NCBI GenBank assembly: GCA_031260975.1
Contig: JAISKJ010000007.1
Location: 1 to 51,669, forward strand
Direction of reading: 5' to 3'
Source of the DNA: Christensenellaceae bacterium
GTDB taxonomy: Bacteria; Bacillota; Clostridia; Christensenellales; UBA1242
Length of the DNA stretch: 51,669 nt
Shown piece by piece: positions 28,432 through 36,860 of this stretch; the first letter of the stretch is position 1; each line of letters opens with the position of its first letter. Position numbers and translations under genes: made by a program. The notes below the pieces were generated by a model. That model saw nothing but the letters and a program-made list of their open reading frames with translations, was not told the origin of the DNA and ran no database searches.

Positions 28432-30185
28432 TAAAGATATTAAAATATTTAAAGTGGCATGAATGGGTTATGGTGGTCCTGGTTTTGGCACTTACCGGTG
28501 CAGGTGTGTGGCTTGATTTGACCGTGCCCGAATATATGACCCAGATAATAGGATTGTTCGGACCCGGGCAGGCTCCCACAAGCGCAGAGATATGGGACAA
28601 GAGCTGGCACATGCTTCTTATTGTAGGAGGCTCAATTGCTTGTTCGGTTATAAGCATTTGGTTTGCTACCCGCGTAGCGGCAGGGCTTAGCCGCACGGTA
28701 AGAAGAAAGCTGTTTGAAAAGGTAAACGGATTTTCGATGCAGGAGATGAATAAATTTTCTACTCCCAGCTTGATTGTGCGAACAACCAACGACATAACTC
28801 AGCTTCAGACGGTTTTGGTTATGACCTTGAGGATGGCGGTATATTCTCCCATTATGGTCGTAATTGCGGCAACAAAGATTATAGGTAAAAGCATAGAGCT
28901 GTCGTCAGTAATTTGGATAGCTGTTGCGGTACTGATTATTCTGCTGGGAACTCTTGCAGCATTTATTCTGCCCAAGTTTTCAAAAATTCAAAAACTTAAC
29001 GACAAATTGAGTTCGGTGTCAAGAGAAAATCTGACAGGTATCAGAGTTATAAGAGCAAACGGAGCCGAAAATATTCAGCAGCAAAAGTTTGAAGGGGTCA
29101 ACTCCTCTCTTACTAATATGAACTTGTTTGTTGCACGTATTTCAGCTATGCTTATGCCTATAGTAATGCTTATTTTCGGAACGCTTACGGTAATGATTTA
29201 TTGGCTGGGGGCTGAGCTTATTGGAACAGGCGCAACAAATTATGATACTGTTGTCTTGTTTGCAACATACGGAATTCAGATTATTATGAGCTTTTTGATT
29301 ATTGCTATGCTGTTTATTATGATACCGCGCGGTCAGGTGTCGGCAAACCGTATAAGAGAAGTGCTTAACACCCGAAACCAAATTATAGAGGGAGCTTTGG
29401 GTGAAGAGGAAATAAGAGAAAGAAATTCGCAGAATCTGCATGGGCAGGTGGAATTTAAAAATGTAAGCTTTAAATATCCCGATGCCGATGAATATATGCT
29501 GAAAGATATTTCGTTTACGGCACACGGCGGGCAGACGGTTGCTTTTATAGGCTCTACCGGCAGCGGAAAAAGTACGCTGATAAATCTTATCCCAAGATTT
29601 TTTGACGCAACCGACGGCGAAATTTTGATTGATGGTATAAATGTAAGAGATTATAAATTTGAGGCACTCAACAATAAGCTTGGTTTTGTTCCGCAAAAAG
29701 GAGTGCTCTTTAGCGGAAGCATCAGAGAAAACATACAATACGGCAAACAGAATGCCGATGATCAGGAAATAAACCGAGCACTTGAAATTGCTCAGTCGTC
29801 GTTTGTGTTTGAGATGGAAGGCGGGCTTGACTATCAGATAGCCCAGAGCGGAAAAAACGTTTCGGGTGGACAGCGTCAAAGATTATCGATTGCACGTGCC
29901 GTGGTTAAAAATCCGGAAATATACATATTTGATGACAGCTTTTCGGCCCTTGACTATAAAACTGACAAGGCACTGCGGGCGAGCCTTAAAGAAAACTGTA
30001 CCTCGGCCACTAAGTTTATTGTGGCGCAGCGTGTAGGTTCAATTATGGATGCTGACCAAATTTTGGTGCTTGAAAAGGGTATGGTTGTAGGGTGCGGCAC
30101 ACACAAAGAGCTTCTTAAGTCCTGCGAGATATATAAAGAAATTGCGTTCAGCCAATTGAGCAAGGAGGAACTGAAAAATGAGTGA
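28428..30185 (+). CDS. ABC exporter half-transporter, first subunit (degenerate catalytic site)
   Basis: The 585 residues comprise a six-span membrane domain (1-300) and an ATPase domain with Walker A GSTGSGKST (about 375), signature SGGQRQRLSIARA (about 478) and Walker B IYIFDDSFSALD (about 497). The usual catalytic Glu after Walker B is Asp (FDDS). This is typical of the non-hydrolysing site of heterodimeric multidrug exporters such as BmrC/LmrC. It overlaps marR upstream and its partner downstream by 8 bases. A multidrug or lipid export role is inferred from family and MarR context. Confidence 0.92.
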   Translation: MIKILKYLKWHEWVMVVLVLALTGAGVWLDLTVPEYMTQIIGLFGPGQAPTSAEIWDKSWHMLLIVGGSIACSVISIWFATRVAAGLSRTVRRKLFEKVNGFSMQEMNKFSTPSLIVRTTNDITQLQTVLVMTLRMAVYSPIMVVIAATKIIGKSIELSSVIWIAVAVLIILLGTLAAFILPKFSKIQKLNDKLSSVSRENLTGIRVIRANGAENIQQQKFEGVNSSLTNMNLFVARISAMLMPIVMLIFGTLTVMIYWLGAELIGTGATNYDTVVLFATYGIQIIMSFLIIAMLFIMIPRGQVSANRIREVLNTRNQIIEGALGEEEIRERNSQNLHGQVEFKNVSFKYPDADEYMLKDISFTAHGGQTVAFIGSTGSGKSTLINLIPRFFDATDGEILIDGINVRDYKFEALNNKLGFVPQKGVLFSGSIRENIQYGKQNADDQEINRALEIAQSSFVFEMEGGLDYQIAQSGKNVSGGQRQRLSIARAVVKNPEIYIFDDSFSALDYKTDKALRASLKENCTSATKFIVAQRVGSIMDADQILVLEKGMVVGCGTHKELLKSCEIYKEIAFSQLSKEELKNE

Positions 30186-32058
30186 GAAAAAGAGCGGTCC
30201 TCCAATGGGCGGCGGACCGGGCGGCCGCATGAGAGTGGCTGAGAAGCCGAAAAATTTTAAGAAGAGTATAGGCAAACTATTAAAATATCTCAAACCTATG
30301 CGTGTGATTTTAGTGGTAGCCTTAACACTCGTGGTGATGGCCAGCGTAATATCAATATTGGGACCAAAAATATCAATTAACATAACAGATGAAATCACTA
30401 ATGTGCTTAAAGGTTTGCCGATTGATATGGGCGTGATTATTTATTTCAGCCTTATTGTTTTGGGAATGTATGTTTTGAGCGCAATATTTAACTTTATTCA
30501 GAGCTTTATATTTGCCGGCATCACAGCCAAAATAACAAAGAAACTTAGAAGTGAAATGATTGAAAAGATAAACAAGCTGCCTCTCAAGTATTATGACAAC
30601 AACCTTTATGGAGACACTTTGAGCCGCATAACAAACGACATTGACACCATTGCACAAACATTGAACATGAGCTTAAGCAGTCTTGTGATGGCGTGTGTTA
30701 CTGCAATAGGCATACCGGTCTTAATGTTTACGATAAACGTTAAGTGGACGCTTATAGCACTTGGCGTGGTTTTGCTGGTTTTGGTTGGAATGTTTGTTAT
30801 AATTAAAATTTCACAAAAATATTTTATACGTCAGCAGCGCTCTTTGGGCGAGGTCAACGGACACATTGAGGAGGTATTTTCTTCTCACACGGTGGTAAAA
30901 GTTTTTAACGGCGAAAAAAGAGCGCTTGAAAAATTTGATGAAGGCAATGGCAAACTGTTTGCCAGCGCGTATAAATCACAGTTTTTAAGCGGACTTATGA
31001 TGCCGATGATGAGGGCAGTAGGCAGCATTAATATGGTGCTTATAGCTCTTGTTGCGGGTATGGAAGTTATCTCGACCGGAAACTATAGTTTGCTTGCAGC
31101 ACTCCCGTTCTTTATTGTATACATCAACAGATTAAACGAGCCGCTTCAAAACTTGGCGACATCTGCAAGCACGCTTCAGCAGACGGCTGCCGCCAGCGAA
31201 AGAGTATTTGAATTTTTGGATGAAACCGAACAGCAGGATGAGAGTGAAAAGGTGATTACTATTCCTGAGGTTAAGGGTCTTGTTGAATTTAAGAACGTAA
31301 GTTTTGGATATAACCCTGACAAAGAAGTTATTCATGACTTCAGCTGTGTAGCAAAGCCCGGGTATAAAGTGGCGATTGTAGGGCCGACCGGTGCCGGAAA
31401 AACTACTATCGTAAACCTTCTTATGCGCTTTTATGAGACTACGGGCGGTGAAATAACTATAGACGGTGTATCCATAAAAGACATGAACAGAGAGTTTGTC
31501 AGAAGCTTGTTTGGGATGGTACTTCAGGACACATGGCTGTTTGAAGGCACCATAAAAGAAAATATGGCCTTTGGAAACCCAAGCACCACTCAGGAACAGA
31601 TTGAACAGGCTTGTCAGGCTGCCAACATTGACCATTTCATCAAGGCACAGCCCAAAGGCTATGATATGATGCTTAGCGAAGAGAGTAATCTCAGTGTTGG
31701 TGAAAAGCAGCTCTTTACCATAGCGCGCGCTATGGTTCAAAACGCACCTATGCTCATACTTGACGAGGCCACCAGCTCGGTGGATACCCGAACCGAAGAG
31801 CAGATACAAAAAGCTATGGATAAGCTTATGAAAGGAAGAACTAGTTTTGTTATTGCTCACAGGCTTTCTACAATCAAAAATGCAGACTTGATACTTGTTA
31901 TGAAAGACGGCAATATCATTGAAAGCGGCACACACAAAGAGCTTATTGTAAGAGGCGGATTTTATGCCGAGCTTTATAACAGTCAGTTCAGCAAAAACTC
32001 AGTTGAAATTGTGGATGAAGAGGATTTGCCTCAGGGAGACGTTGTCGTTGCGACGTAA
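30178..32058 (+). CDS. ABC exporter half-transporter, second subunit
   Basis: The 626-residue partner of the preceding subunit starts with a Gly/Pro-rich segment (PPMGGGPGGRMRVAEKPKNF). Six spans lie in about 40-330. Its ATPase domain has Walker A GPTGAGKTTIVNLLMRF (about 401), Q-loop FGMVLQDTWLFEGTIKENMAFG, an unusual signature LSVGEKQLFTIARAM (usual LSGGQ) and a normal Walker B LILDEATSSVDTRTEEQI with the catalytic Glu. So one heterodimer site would be canonical and one degenerate. A perfect 20-bp stem terminator follows. Confidence 0.92.
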   Translation: MSEKKSGPPMGGGPGGRMRVAEKPKNFKKSIGKLLKYLKPMRVILVVALTLVVMASVISILGPKISINITDEITNVLKGLPIDMGVIIYFSLIVLGMYVLSAIFNFIQSFIFAGITAKITKKLRSEMIEKINKLPLKYYDNNLYGDTLSRITNDIDTIAQTLNMSLSSLVMACVTAIGIPVLMFTINVKWTLIALGVVLLVLVGMFVIIKISQKYFIRQQRSLGEVNGHIEEVFSSHTVVKVFNGEKRALEKFDEGNGKLFASAYKSQFLSGLMMPMMRAVGSINMVLIALVAGMEVISTGNYSLLAALPFFIVYINRLNEPLQNLATSASTLQQTAAASERVFEFLDETEQQDESEKVITIPEVKGLVEFKNVSFGYNPDKEVIHDFSCVAKPGYKVAIVGPTGAGKTTIVNLLMRFYETTGGEITIDGVSIKDMNREFVRSLFGMVLQDTWLFEGTIKENMAFGNPSTTQEQIEQACQAANIDHFIKAQPKGYDMMLSEESNLSVGEKQLFTIARAMVQNAPMLILDEATSSVDTRTEEQIQKAMDKLMKGRTSFVIAHRLSTIKNADLILVMKDGNIIESGTHKELIVRGGFYAELYNSQFSKNSVEIVDEEDLPQGDVVVAT

Positions 32059-32132
32059 AAATTTTAATCTTCACTCTTAAACCTTTCAGCGGGGGTACGA
32101 CAGTGGTAAATCCACCCCCCGTTGTGGACAAC

Positions 32133-32176
32133 TTAAAACAGAAAAAACCCAAGGCTTTGGGTTTTTTCTGTTTTAA
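32133..32176. terminator. Perfect 20-bp-stem bidirectional terminator
   Basis: Arms 32133-32152 and 32157-32176 are fully complementary with loop GGCT. A and T runs within the arms let it end both the ABC operon and the convergent Cys-rich gene. Confidence 0.9.
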
Positions 32177-32184
32177 AAAATGTT

Positions 32185-32478
32185 TTATAAGAAAAGTCCT
32201 TTTCCGTCATCTTCGGTGCAGTGCTGATGCATAATCATTGATAATGCAAATAATTTTAGAAAACGCCCAAACAAGCCGGGCTCACAATCATAACAAGGCA
32301 CGCAAGGTGAATCGTTTTTAAGACACCCAACGGGAGTTCCTCCCCTTGGTCCCGGCCCTGATTGGCTTTCACATGAACATGGACTAGGTCTTCTTGGTTC
32401 CGGACCATCTGCGAATAAAAACTGATTATCGTTTATTGACGATATGTTGTCAATCTGTTGTTTGTCAAACAGAAACAT
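32185..32478 (-). CDS. Small cysteine-rich protein of unknown function
   Basis: The 97-residue product begins MFLFDKQQIDNISSINDNQF and contains a Gly/Pro/Arg-rich centre with clustered cysteines (CSCES, then CLKNDSPCVPCYDC) and a last Cys in HQHCTEDDG. There are seven cysteines in all. The ATG at 32478 has a very strong GGAGGT site, which supports it as a real gene. It follows the 51-residue gene by 17 bases in one transcript. The cysteines could bind metal, and the divergent neighbour is a metal exporter; a modified-peptide precursor is an alternative. Neither is proven. Confidence 0.6.
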   Translation of the reverse strand: MFLFDKQQIDNISSINDNQFLFADGPEPRRPSPCSCESQSGPGPRGGTPVGCLKNDSPCVPCYDCEPGLFGRFLKLFALSMIMHQHCTEDDGKGLFL

Positions 32479-32495
32479 AATGCACCTCCAAAAAA

Positions 32496-32651
32496 TTAGG
32501 TGTTTTGTTCCGGCGGTTTTTCTTCTTTTGTTTTGCTGTCGGAAATAATGCAGACAGGTGCGGCTGTAGCCATGAAATATCCCATGTCGGACATTTTTCC
32601 GGGCGTTACTTCTTGTGGGTTCTTTAAAAAACCAAAAAATTCTCTAAGCAT
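32496..32651 (-). CDS. 51-residue small protein of unknown function
   Basis: The frame on the minus strand from ATG (32651) to TAA (32496-32498) codes a short peptide starting MLREFFGFLKNPQEVTPGKM. It has a Met-rich middle, one Cys (AAPVCIISD) and a charged end (KTKEEKPPEQNT). AGGGGGAT precedes the ATG, and a good promoter (32685-32713) lies just upstream, so it heads a two-gene unit with the Cys-rich protein. The N-terminal leader-like half with a lone Cys in a hydrophobic patch resembles peptide precursors, but no modifying enzyme is seen nearby. Confidence 0.55.
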   Translation of the reverse strand: MLREFFGFLKNPQEVTPGKMSDMGYFMATAAPVCIISDSKTKEEKPPEQNT

Positions 32652-32684
32652 AAATTTATCCCCCTAATAAGATTTACTAAATAT

Positions 32685-32713
32685 AGTATAGCACTATACA
32701 GAAAATTTGTAAA
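32685..32713 (-). promoter_or_regulatory. Promoter of the small-peptide pair
   Basis: On the minus strand TTTACA (32713-32708), 17-base spacer, TATACT (32690-32685). Confidence 0.7.
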
Positions 32714-32799
32714 TAGTAAATAAGATAAAACCAAAAAAACATTAGCTACTATATATTATGCCAAAAAATGTCGAAGTCTGCACGATTTTTGTTTTTTTA

Positions 32800-32840
32800 T
32801 TGACGGACATGCATCTTTTGGTGTATTATGAAACACCAAA
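32800..32840 (+). promoter_or_regulatory. Promoter and operator-like dyad of the metal exporter gene
   Basis: TTGACG (32800-32805), 18-base spacer, TATTAT (32824-32829). A dyad TTTGGTGT ... ACACCAAA (32817-32824 / 32833-32840) overlaps the -10 box, as a metal-sensing repressor site would. The regulator is unknown. Confidence 0.55.
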
Positions 32841-32850
32841 GGAGTTTTTT

Positions 32851-33846
32851 ATGTGGTGGGAAGTTTTGCTTGAAGCTTTGATAGACAGCGCAAAGATACT
32901 GCCTATTTTGCTTGCCGCCTATATATTAATAGAGCTAATTGAAACCGCGGTGACCGCCAAAAAAATCAAAGGCAAAAAATGGTGGACGCCTATCGCCGGC
33001 GCCGGCTTCGGACTTATTCCGCAGTGCGGCTTCAGCGTAGTTGCGGCAGATATGTATAGCAAGCGTCAGATTACGCTTGGAGCATTATTTGCAGTCTTTA
33101 TTGCAACAAGTGACGAAGCGATACCCGTGATTTTAGCTAATCCTGAAAGCATAGGTGCACTTTTGCCGTTGCTGCTTATTAAGTTTGTGTTTGCGCTCAG
33201 CGTGGGTCTTTTGGTTGACGCAGCGCTGAGGCTTAAGAAAAATAAACAGACTGTCGGTGAATTTGTGCACCAGCCAAGTGCGGAGCCGGCGGCGCAAAAT
33301 CTTGACGCTACACTTCTCAAGGTGACGGTGAAAAATGCAAGAGGCCGAAGCCGTATGAGAGAAAATCCGCACGAGCACCACATAGGCTGCTGCGGGCACC
33401 ATGTAGACTGTGAAAACGGCGTCGGGCACTCGCACAGCAGATGGCATAGATATCTTCTGCACCCGCTAATTCATTCGCTTAAGATATTTGGATTTATTCT
33501 GGCTATAAATATTTTGTTTGGGTTTATAATCTATTTTGTTGGGGAAGCAGCCCTAACTGACTTTTTGATGCAGAGCTATTGGTTTACACCTCTGTTGGCG
33601 GTTGCTGTGGGGCTTATTCCAAATTGCGCCTCGTCTGTTGTTATTACCGAGCTTTATATTGTGGGCGGAATTCCGTTTGGGGCGTGCCTGGCCGGGTTAT
33701 GTATTAATGCCGGACTTGGGTTTATAATTTTGTTTAAGCAAAATAAAAATATTAAACAAAATCTTGCAATTTTGGGTTCATTGTTTGTTTTGAGCGTAGC
33801 GGTTGGATATTTAACGCTGTTTTTTGAGCAGATAATAGTTATATAG
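32851..33846 (+). CDS. Putative 10-TM heavy-metal (manganese/arsenic-type) exporter
   Basis: The 331-residue membrane protein has two homologous halves, each with a GLIP-x-C element (GFGLIPQCGFSVVAAD near 55 and VGLIPNCASSVVITELY near 255). The halves are joined by a hydrophilic loop very rich in His and Cys (HEHHIGCCGHHVDCE, GHSHSRWHRYLLH). This matches the putative heavy-metal exporter family ArsP_2, members of which are also named putative manganese transporters. Export of a divalent metal is likely. The ATG at 32851 has AAAGGAG upstream. It is divergent from the Cys-rich peptide pair. Confidence 0.8.
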   Translation: MWWEVLLEALIDSAKILPILLAAYILIELIETAVTAKKIKGKKWWTPIAGAGFGLIPQCGFSVVAADMYSKRQITLGALFAVFIATSDEAIPVILANPESIGALLPLLLIKFVFALSVGLLVDAALRLKKNKQTVGEFVHQPSAEPAAQNLDATLLKVTVKNARGRSRMRENPHEHHIGCCGHHVDCENGVGHSHSRWHRYLLHPLIHSLKIFGFILAINILFGFIIYFVGEAALTDFLMQSYWFTPLLAVAVGLIPNCASSVVITELYIVGGIPFGACLAGLCINAGLGFIILFKQNKNIKQNLAILGSLFVLSVAVGYLTLFFEQIIVI

Positions 33847-33894
33847 GCTATAAAAAAGCAAAAAACAGTCCAAATGATTTTTTCTTTTTTGTTT

Positions 33895-33985
33895 GTTGTG
33901 TTATAATTTACATAGAGTGAGCTAAGTACCGTGTTTGCACAGGTATTTGTGAACGAAGATAAATTAAACATAACTTAGTTATGTT
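33895..33985 (+). ncRNA. Structured RNA-like element, copy A (upstream of the dehydrogenase gene)
   Basis: GTTGTGTT (33895-33902) can pair with AACATAAC (33967-33974), closing a region with AGAGTGAG (33914-33921), TAAG, a hairpin TACC-GTG-TTTG-CAC-A-GGTA (33927-33945) and GAACGAAGAT (33951-33960). AACATAAC can alternatively pair with GTTATGTT (33978-33985), giving two exclusive folds. The same layout occurs at 38795-38911 with a different but paired hairpin. TATAAT at 33902-33907 could instead be a promoter, which would break the outer stem. Confidence 0.4.
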
Positions 33986-34009
33986 ATAATTAATTACTAG
34001 GAGTTTTGT

Positions 34010-35122
34010 ATGGAACAACTAAAAAAGGAAGTTTCTACCAAAATCAATCTGGATATAGGAGTGATAAACCGTCTTGACACCAAAAAATTTAAAAACATTT
34101 TGGTTTTGACGGGGCCCAAAAACTCACTCGATATATTCAAGCAGAAAGTAGAACCGCATCTTAAAAAAGGCAAGTATATTGTATATTCGCAGATAAGCGC
34201 AAACCCCGCTGACGGTGAGGTTTATCTTATAACCAATTCTGTGAGGGACAAAAATATAGACTGCATAATTTCGGTTGGCGGAGGCTCGGTTATGGATTGC
34301 GGCAGGTTGGTGAGTTTGTTGCTCTCTCACAGTGGATTTTTGCATGATTATGTTTTGGGCGGAAGCTTGGGCACCGGCAGCATAACCTCTAATCTCATTC
34401 ATCACATAACAATCCCGACGGTCTGTGGCACAGGAGCGGAAATATCCGCCATAAGTGCTGTTACTATAAATGGGCGCAAGCAAAGAATATTCAGCCCTTA
34501 TCTGGTGCCTGAGGCCACATATATAGACCCAGAGCTTATGAAAAATATTCCCGTTAAGCTTTGGGCAGGCATCGGATTTGAATGCTTTGCCGGAGCTATT
34601 GAGGCCTATACTTCGACACTTAGCAATGTGTCCAGCGACAACTTCGCGCTGGAGGCACTTAAGGAATATGTAAAGACTATGCCAAAGATACTCAAAGAGC
34701 CCAACAAGGTGGAGTATATAAAACAGATGGCTATAGCGTCACTTAACTCTACTATGGCGGTGGGGATGAGCAGTCTTGGCGCAATTCACGCAATTGGTGA
34801 AGCACTTAGCGGCAGGCTAAACCTGCACACGGGCATAGCGCTTGCCATTGTGGCTCCAAGCGTTTGTGAATTTAATTATGAGGCAAACAAACCAAAATAT
34901 GACAATCTGAAGGAAGTGTTTGGTTACACCAAACAAAGGAGCATAAAAGCAGCCGTGGGTGAAATAATAAATAACACAGGGGTGTTTGTTCCGAAGATAA
35001 AAGACAAGATAAAAGATATACTTGATGACATAGTGCAAGACAGTATGAATCACATTCTGCTGGGAAATGCAAGACCCGTAAAGCCGGAAGATATTTTAAA
35101 AATTCTGGAAAAGCTGGGTTAA
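34010..35122 (+). CDS. Iron-containing alcohol dehydrogenase family protein with altered metal site
   Basis: The 370 residues have the family NAD-binding segment (IDCIISVGGGSVMDCGRL, GGGSxxD) and TIPTVCGTGAEIS, and the all-helical C-terminal domain. In the metal site the usual GMDALTHAIEAY reads GFECFAGAIEAY, so the Asp is Glu (or lost) and the first His is Gly. The two later His are kept (GAIHAIGEALS, His260; LNLHTGIAL, His273). A changed metal or a non-dehydrogenase role is possible. AGGAG is 10 bases before the ATG. The next gene follows after 26 bases. Confidence 0.8.
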   Translation: MEQLKKEVSTKINLDIGVINRLDTKKFKNILVLTGPKNSLDIFKQKVEPHLKKGKYIVYSQISANPADGEVYLITNSVRDKNIDCIISVGGGSVMDCGRLVSLLLSHSGFLHDYVLGGSLGTGSITSNLIHHITIPTVCGTGAEISAISAVTINGRKQRIFSPYLVPEATYIDPELMKNIPVKLWAGIGFECFAGAIEAYTSTLSNVSSDNFALEALKEYVKTMPKILKEPNKVEYIKQMAIASLNSTMAVGMSSLGAIHAIGEALSGRLNLHTGIALAIVAPSVCEFNYEANKPKYDNLKEVFGYTKQRSIKAAVGEIINNTGVFVPKIKDKIKDILDDIVQDSMNHILLGNARPVKPEDILKILEKLG

Positions 35123-35148
35123 TACAAAAATTTTTAATTGGGTGGGAA

Positions 35149-35760
35149 ATGGCAAAAATATTTGTAGAAAACACCGAAATAAAAATATCAGAAAAAGTAG
35201 ATATTGAAGATGGTGCACATCAGATTAAGGGAGATTATTATACCATGCACTCGGTAATCACCAAGGATTTTAAGTCTACTATTTTTTCATATGGCGATGT
35301 TTCGGTGCTGGTCAGTAAAATCACCCGCTATGGTGAGGAATATTATAAAATCGTTATCTTTAACGATGCGGTGTCAAAAGCATGGCAGCTGATAGTTTTG
35401 TCGGCCAAACTTGACATAAAGATAAAGAGGCTGACCGGCGCGGTGTTTTTAGTGGTAGCCGAAAGCAATGTGCCCGATGTAGTCAGTCAGATTTCGTTCT
35501 GCAAGCTAAAGCCCTCAACCAAAGTGGATGAAGTTACCATAAATTTTTCTAAGCTTAATGAGGTCAACTATATCGGAGACAACTCGATTTTGCTGTGCTA
35601 TGATGAGGCGGATGTTATAAGCGGCAGAACTACACATGTGCTTTCGATGTATAATTATGAAGGCAAATTACTTAAAAACTTCTATGAATATAACGATGAC
35701 GACCCTGAGCAGTATGGATATATTATAGAAAATAAAACGCTAAAAATCGTCAAGAAATGA
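35149..35760 (+). CDS. Protein of unknown function
   Basis: A 203-residue soluble protein starting MAKIFVENTEIKISEKVDIED, with alternating hydrophobic strands, an acidic C-terminal part (EYNDDDPEQYG) and a basic end (TLKIVKK). There is no signal peptide or membrane span and no recognised motif. GGGTGGG precedes the ATG. It is 26 bases after the dehydrogenase-like gene and probably co-transcribed with it. It lies immediately before the actin-like operon but is separated by that operon's own promoter. Confidence 0.6.
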   Translation: MAKIFVENTEIKISEKVDIEDGAHQIKGDYYTMHSVITKDFKSTIFSYGDVSVLVSKITRYGEEYYKIVIFNDAVSKAWQLIVLSAKLDIKIKRLTGAVFLVVAESNVPDVVSQISFCKLKPSTKVDEVTINFSKLNEVNYIGDNSILLCYDEADVISGRTTHVLSMYNYEGKLLKNFYEYNDDDPEQYGYIIENKTLKIVKK

Positions 35761-35850
35761 CAAACCAATCAAAAATGCCGTAAAAGGATATTAAAATTAT
35801 GAAAATGCGTGTATTTTTAAGGTGTTCAGCATAAAATTTGGGTTATTTGC

Positions 35851-35879
35851 TTTACTTATTTTTTTGATTTAGGTATAAT
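35851..35879 (+). promoter_or_regulatory. Promoter of the actin-like operon
   Basis: TTTACT (35851-35856), 17-base spacer, TATAAT (35874-35879), 44 bases before the first gene. Confidence 0.7.
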
Positions 35880-35923
35880 TATACAAACTTTTTAAGTCAC
35901 AATTGATAAAAGGAGAGTGGAAT

Positions 35924-36355
35924 ATGAGTTTGTTGTTGGCTAGTGATTTTTGGAACAATTGGGTGGCAGTTACTTTCTTGTTTGTGGGCATTGCATTGCT
36001 GGTTGTTATTGTTGCGCTGCTGATAATATTCAGAAAGAAAATTATTGGTTCTATCAGCTCAAAAAATGAAGCAAGAGCAAAGCGTAATGAAGAGAAAAAG
36101 ACAAGCGATGAAAAATCAAAAGTAATGGCCGAAAATGTATTTAAAAACCAAAGAGCACAAGAAGAAGCAGGAGACACAAAAGAGTATGACCCTGAGTTTG
36201 ACAAAAGAATTAACCAAATGGTTGTCAACACTCAAAAGTCATCACTGAATGATAGAAATCTTGGTTCTCAAACAGAAAAGCCCAAAAAAGAAGTAAAAGA
36301 AGAAAAGCCTGTTGACTTTAATGTAATGGACCAATTCAAAAAGAAAGGGGAGTAA
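35924..36355 (+). CDS. Single-span membrane protein of the actin-like operon
   Basis: The 143 residues comprise a short outside segment, one strong membrane span (about 12-37, VAVTFLFVGIALLVVIVALL) and a long charged cytoplasmic tail with Lys/Glu runs. The tail ends in VDFNVMDQFKKKGE. The element DQFKxKG recurs near the N-terminus of the next protein (LTDQFKDKGFF), a possible shared interaction motif. The ATG at 35924 has AGGAGAG upstream. It could anchor the downstream filament system to the membrane; this is inferred from order and topology only. Confidence 0.65.
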   Translation: MSLLLASDFWNNWVAVTFLFVGIALLVVIVALLIIFRKKIIGSISSKNEARAKRNEEKKTSDEKSKVMAENVFKNQRAQEEAGDTKEYDPEFDKRINQMVVNTQKSSLNDRNLGSQTEKPKKEVKEEKPVDFNVMDQFKKKGE

Positions 36356-36360
36356 GAGAT

Positions 36361-36840
36361 ATGGATCAACTAAATCTAAACGCAATGCGGCTGACCGATC
36401 AGTTTAAGGACAAAGGATTTTTTGACGACCCCTTGCACATCAAAGCAAAAAAAGACTTTCAGTTTTTATGTTCTCAGACGGGCTATGCTGCGCTGAACAA
36501 CGTAAATTATCTTTCGGTTAAAACAATTGCTGCAGACAAATATGTGGGAGAATTCCTGCCGCTGGGGTATAAAACTTCAAGCAAATCCGTAACCTTTTCT
36601 AAAGACATTTTTAATATTGAAAAACCCAACAGTTATGTTGCGGTAGTGGCTTATAACAATTATGATGAGGTTATTGACGTATTTCTGTTTGGCGGAGAAA
36701 CCTTAAAGAAAACCGGATTGTTCTCAATGGTTAAGTTTAATAAAAACGACAACACATACAGTATCCACATTGGAGACGGCTTAAATCAGAAGTTAAAACA
36801 ATATAGTTTCGGCTATGTTTTAAAAAATCAAAATAGATAA
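36361..36840 (+). CDS. Soluble protein of unknown function in the actin-like operon
   Basis: A 159-residue protein starting MDQLNLNAMRLTDQFKDKGF; after the N-terminal helix come mainly beta-type segments (YLSVKTIAADKYVGEFLPLGY, SYVAVVAYNNYDEVIDVFLFGG). There is no membrane span or known motif. The start lies five bases after the preceding stop, with GGGGAGTAAGAGAT as the ribosome site, so the two are coupled. The DQFKDKG element matches the tail of the preceding membrane protein. Confidence 0.6.
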   Translation: MDQLNLNAMRLTDQFKDKGFFDDPLHIKAKKDFQFLCSQTGYAALNNVNYLSVKTIAADKYVGEFLPLGYKTSSKSVTFSKDIFNIEKPNSYVAVVAYNNYDEVIDVFLFGGETLKKTGLFSMVKFNKNDNTYSIHIGDGLNQKLKQYSFGYVLKNQNR

Positions 36841-36860
36841 AAAGGAAAGGGAGAAAAAAT

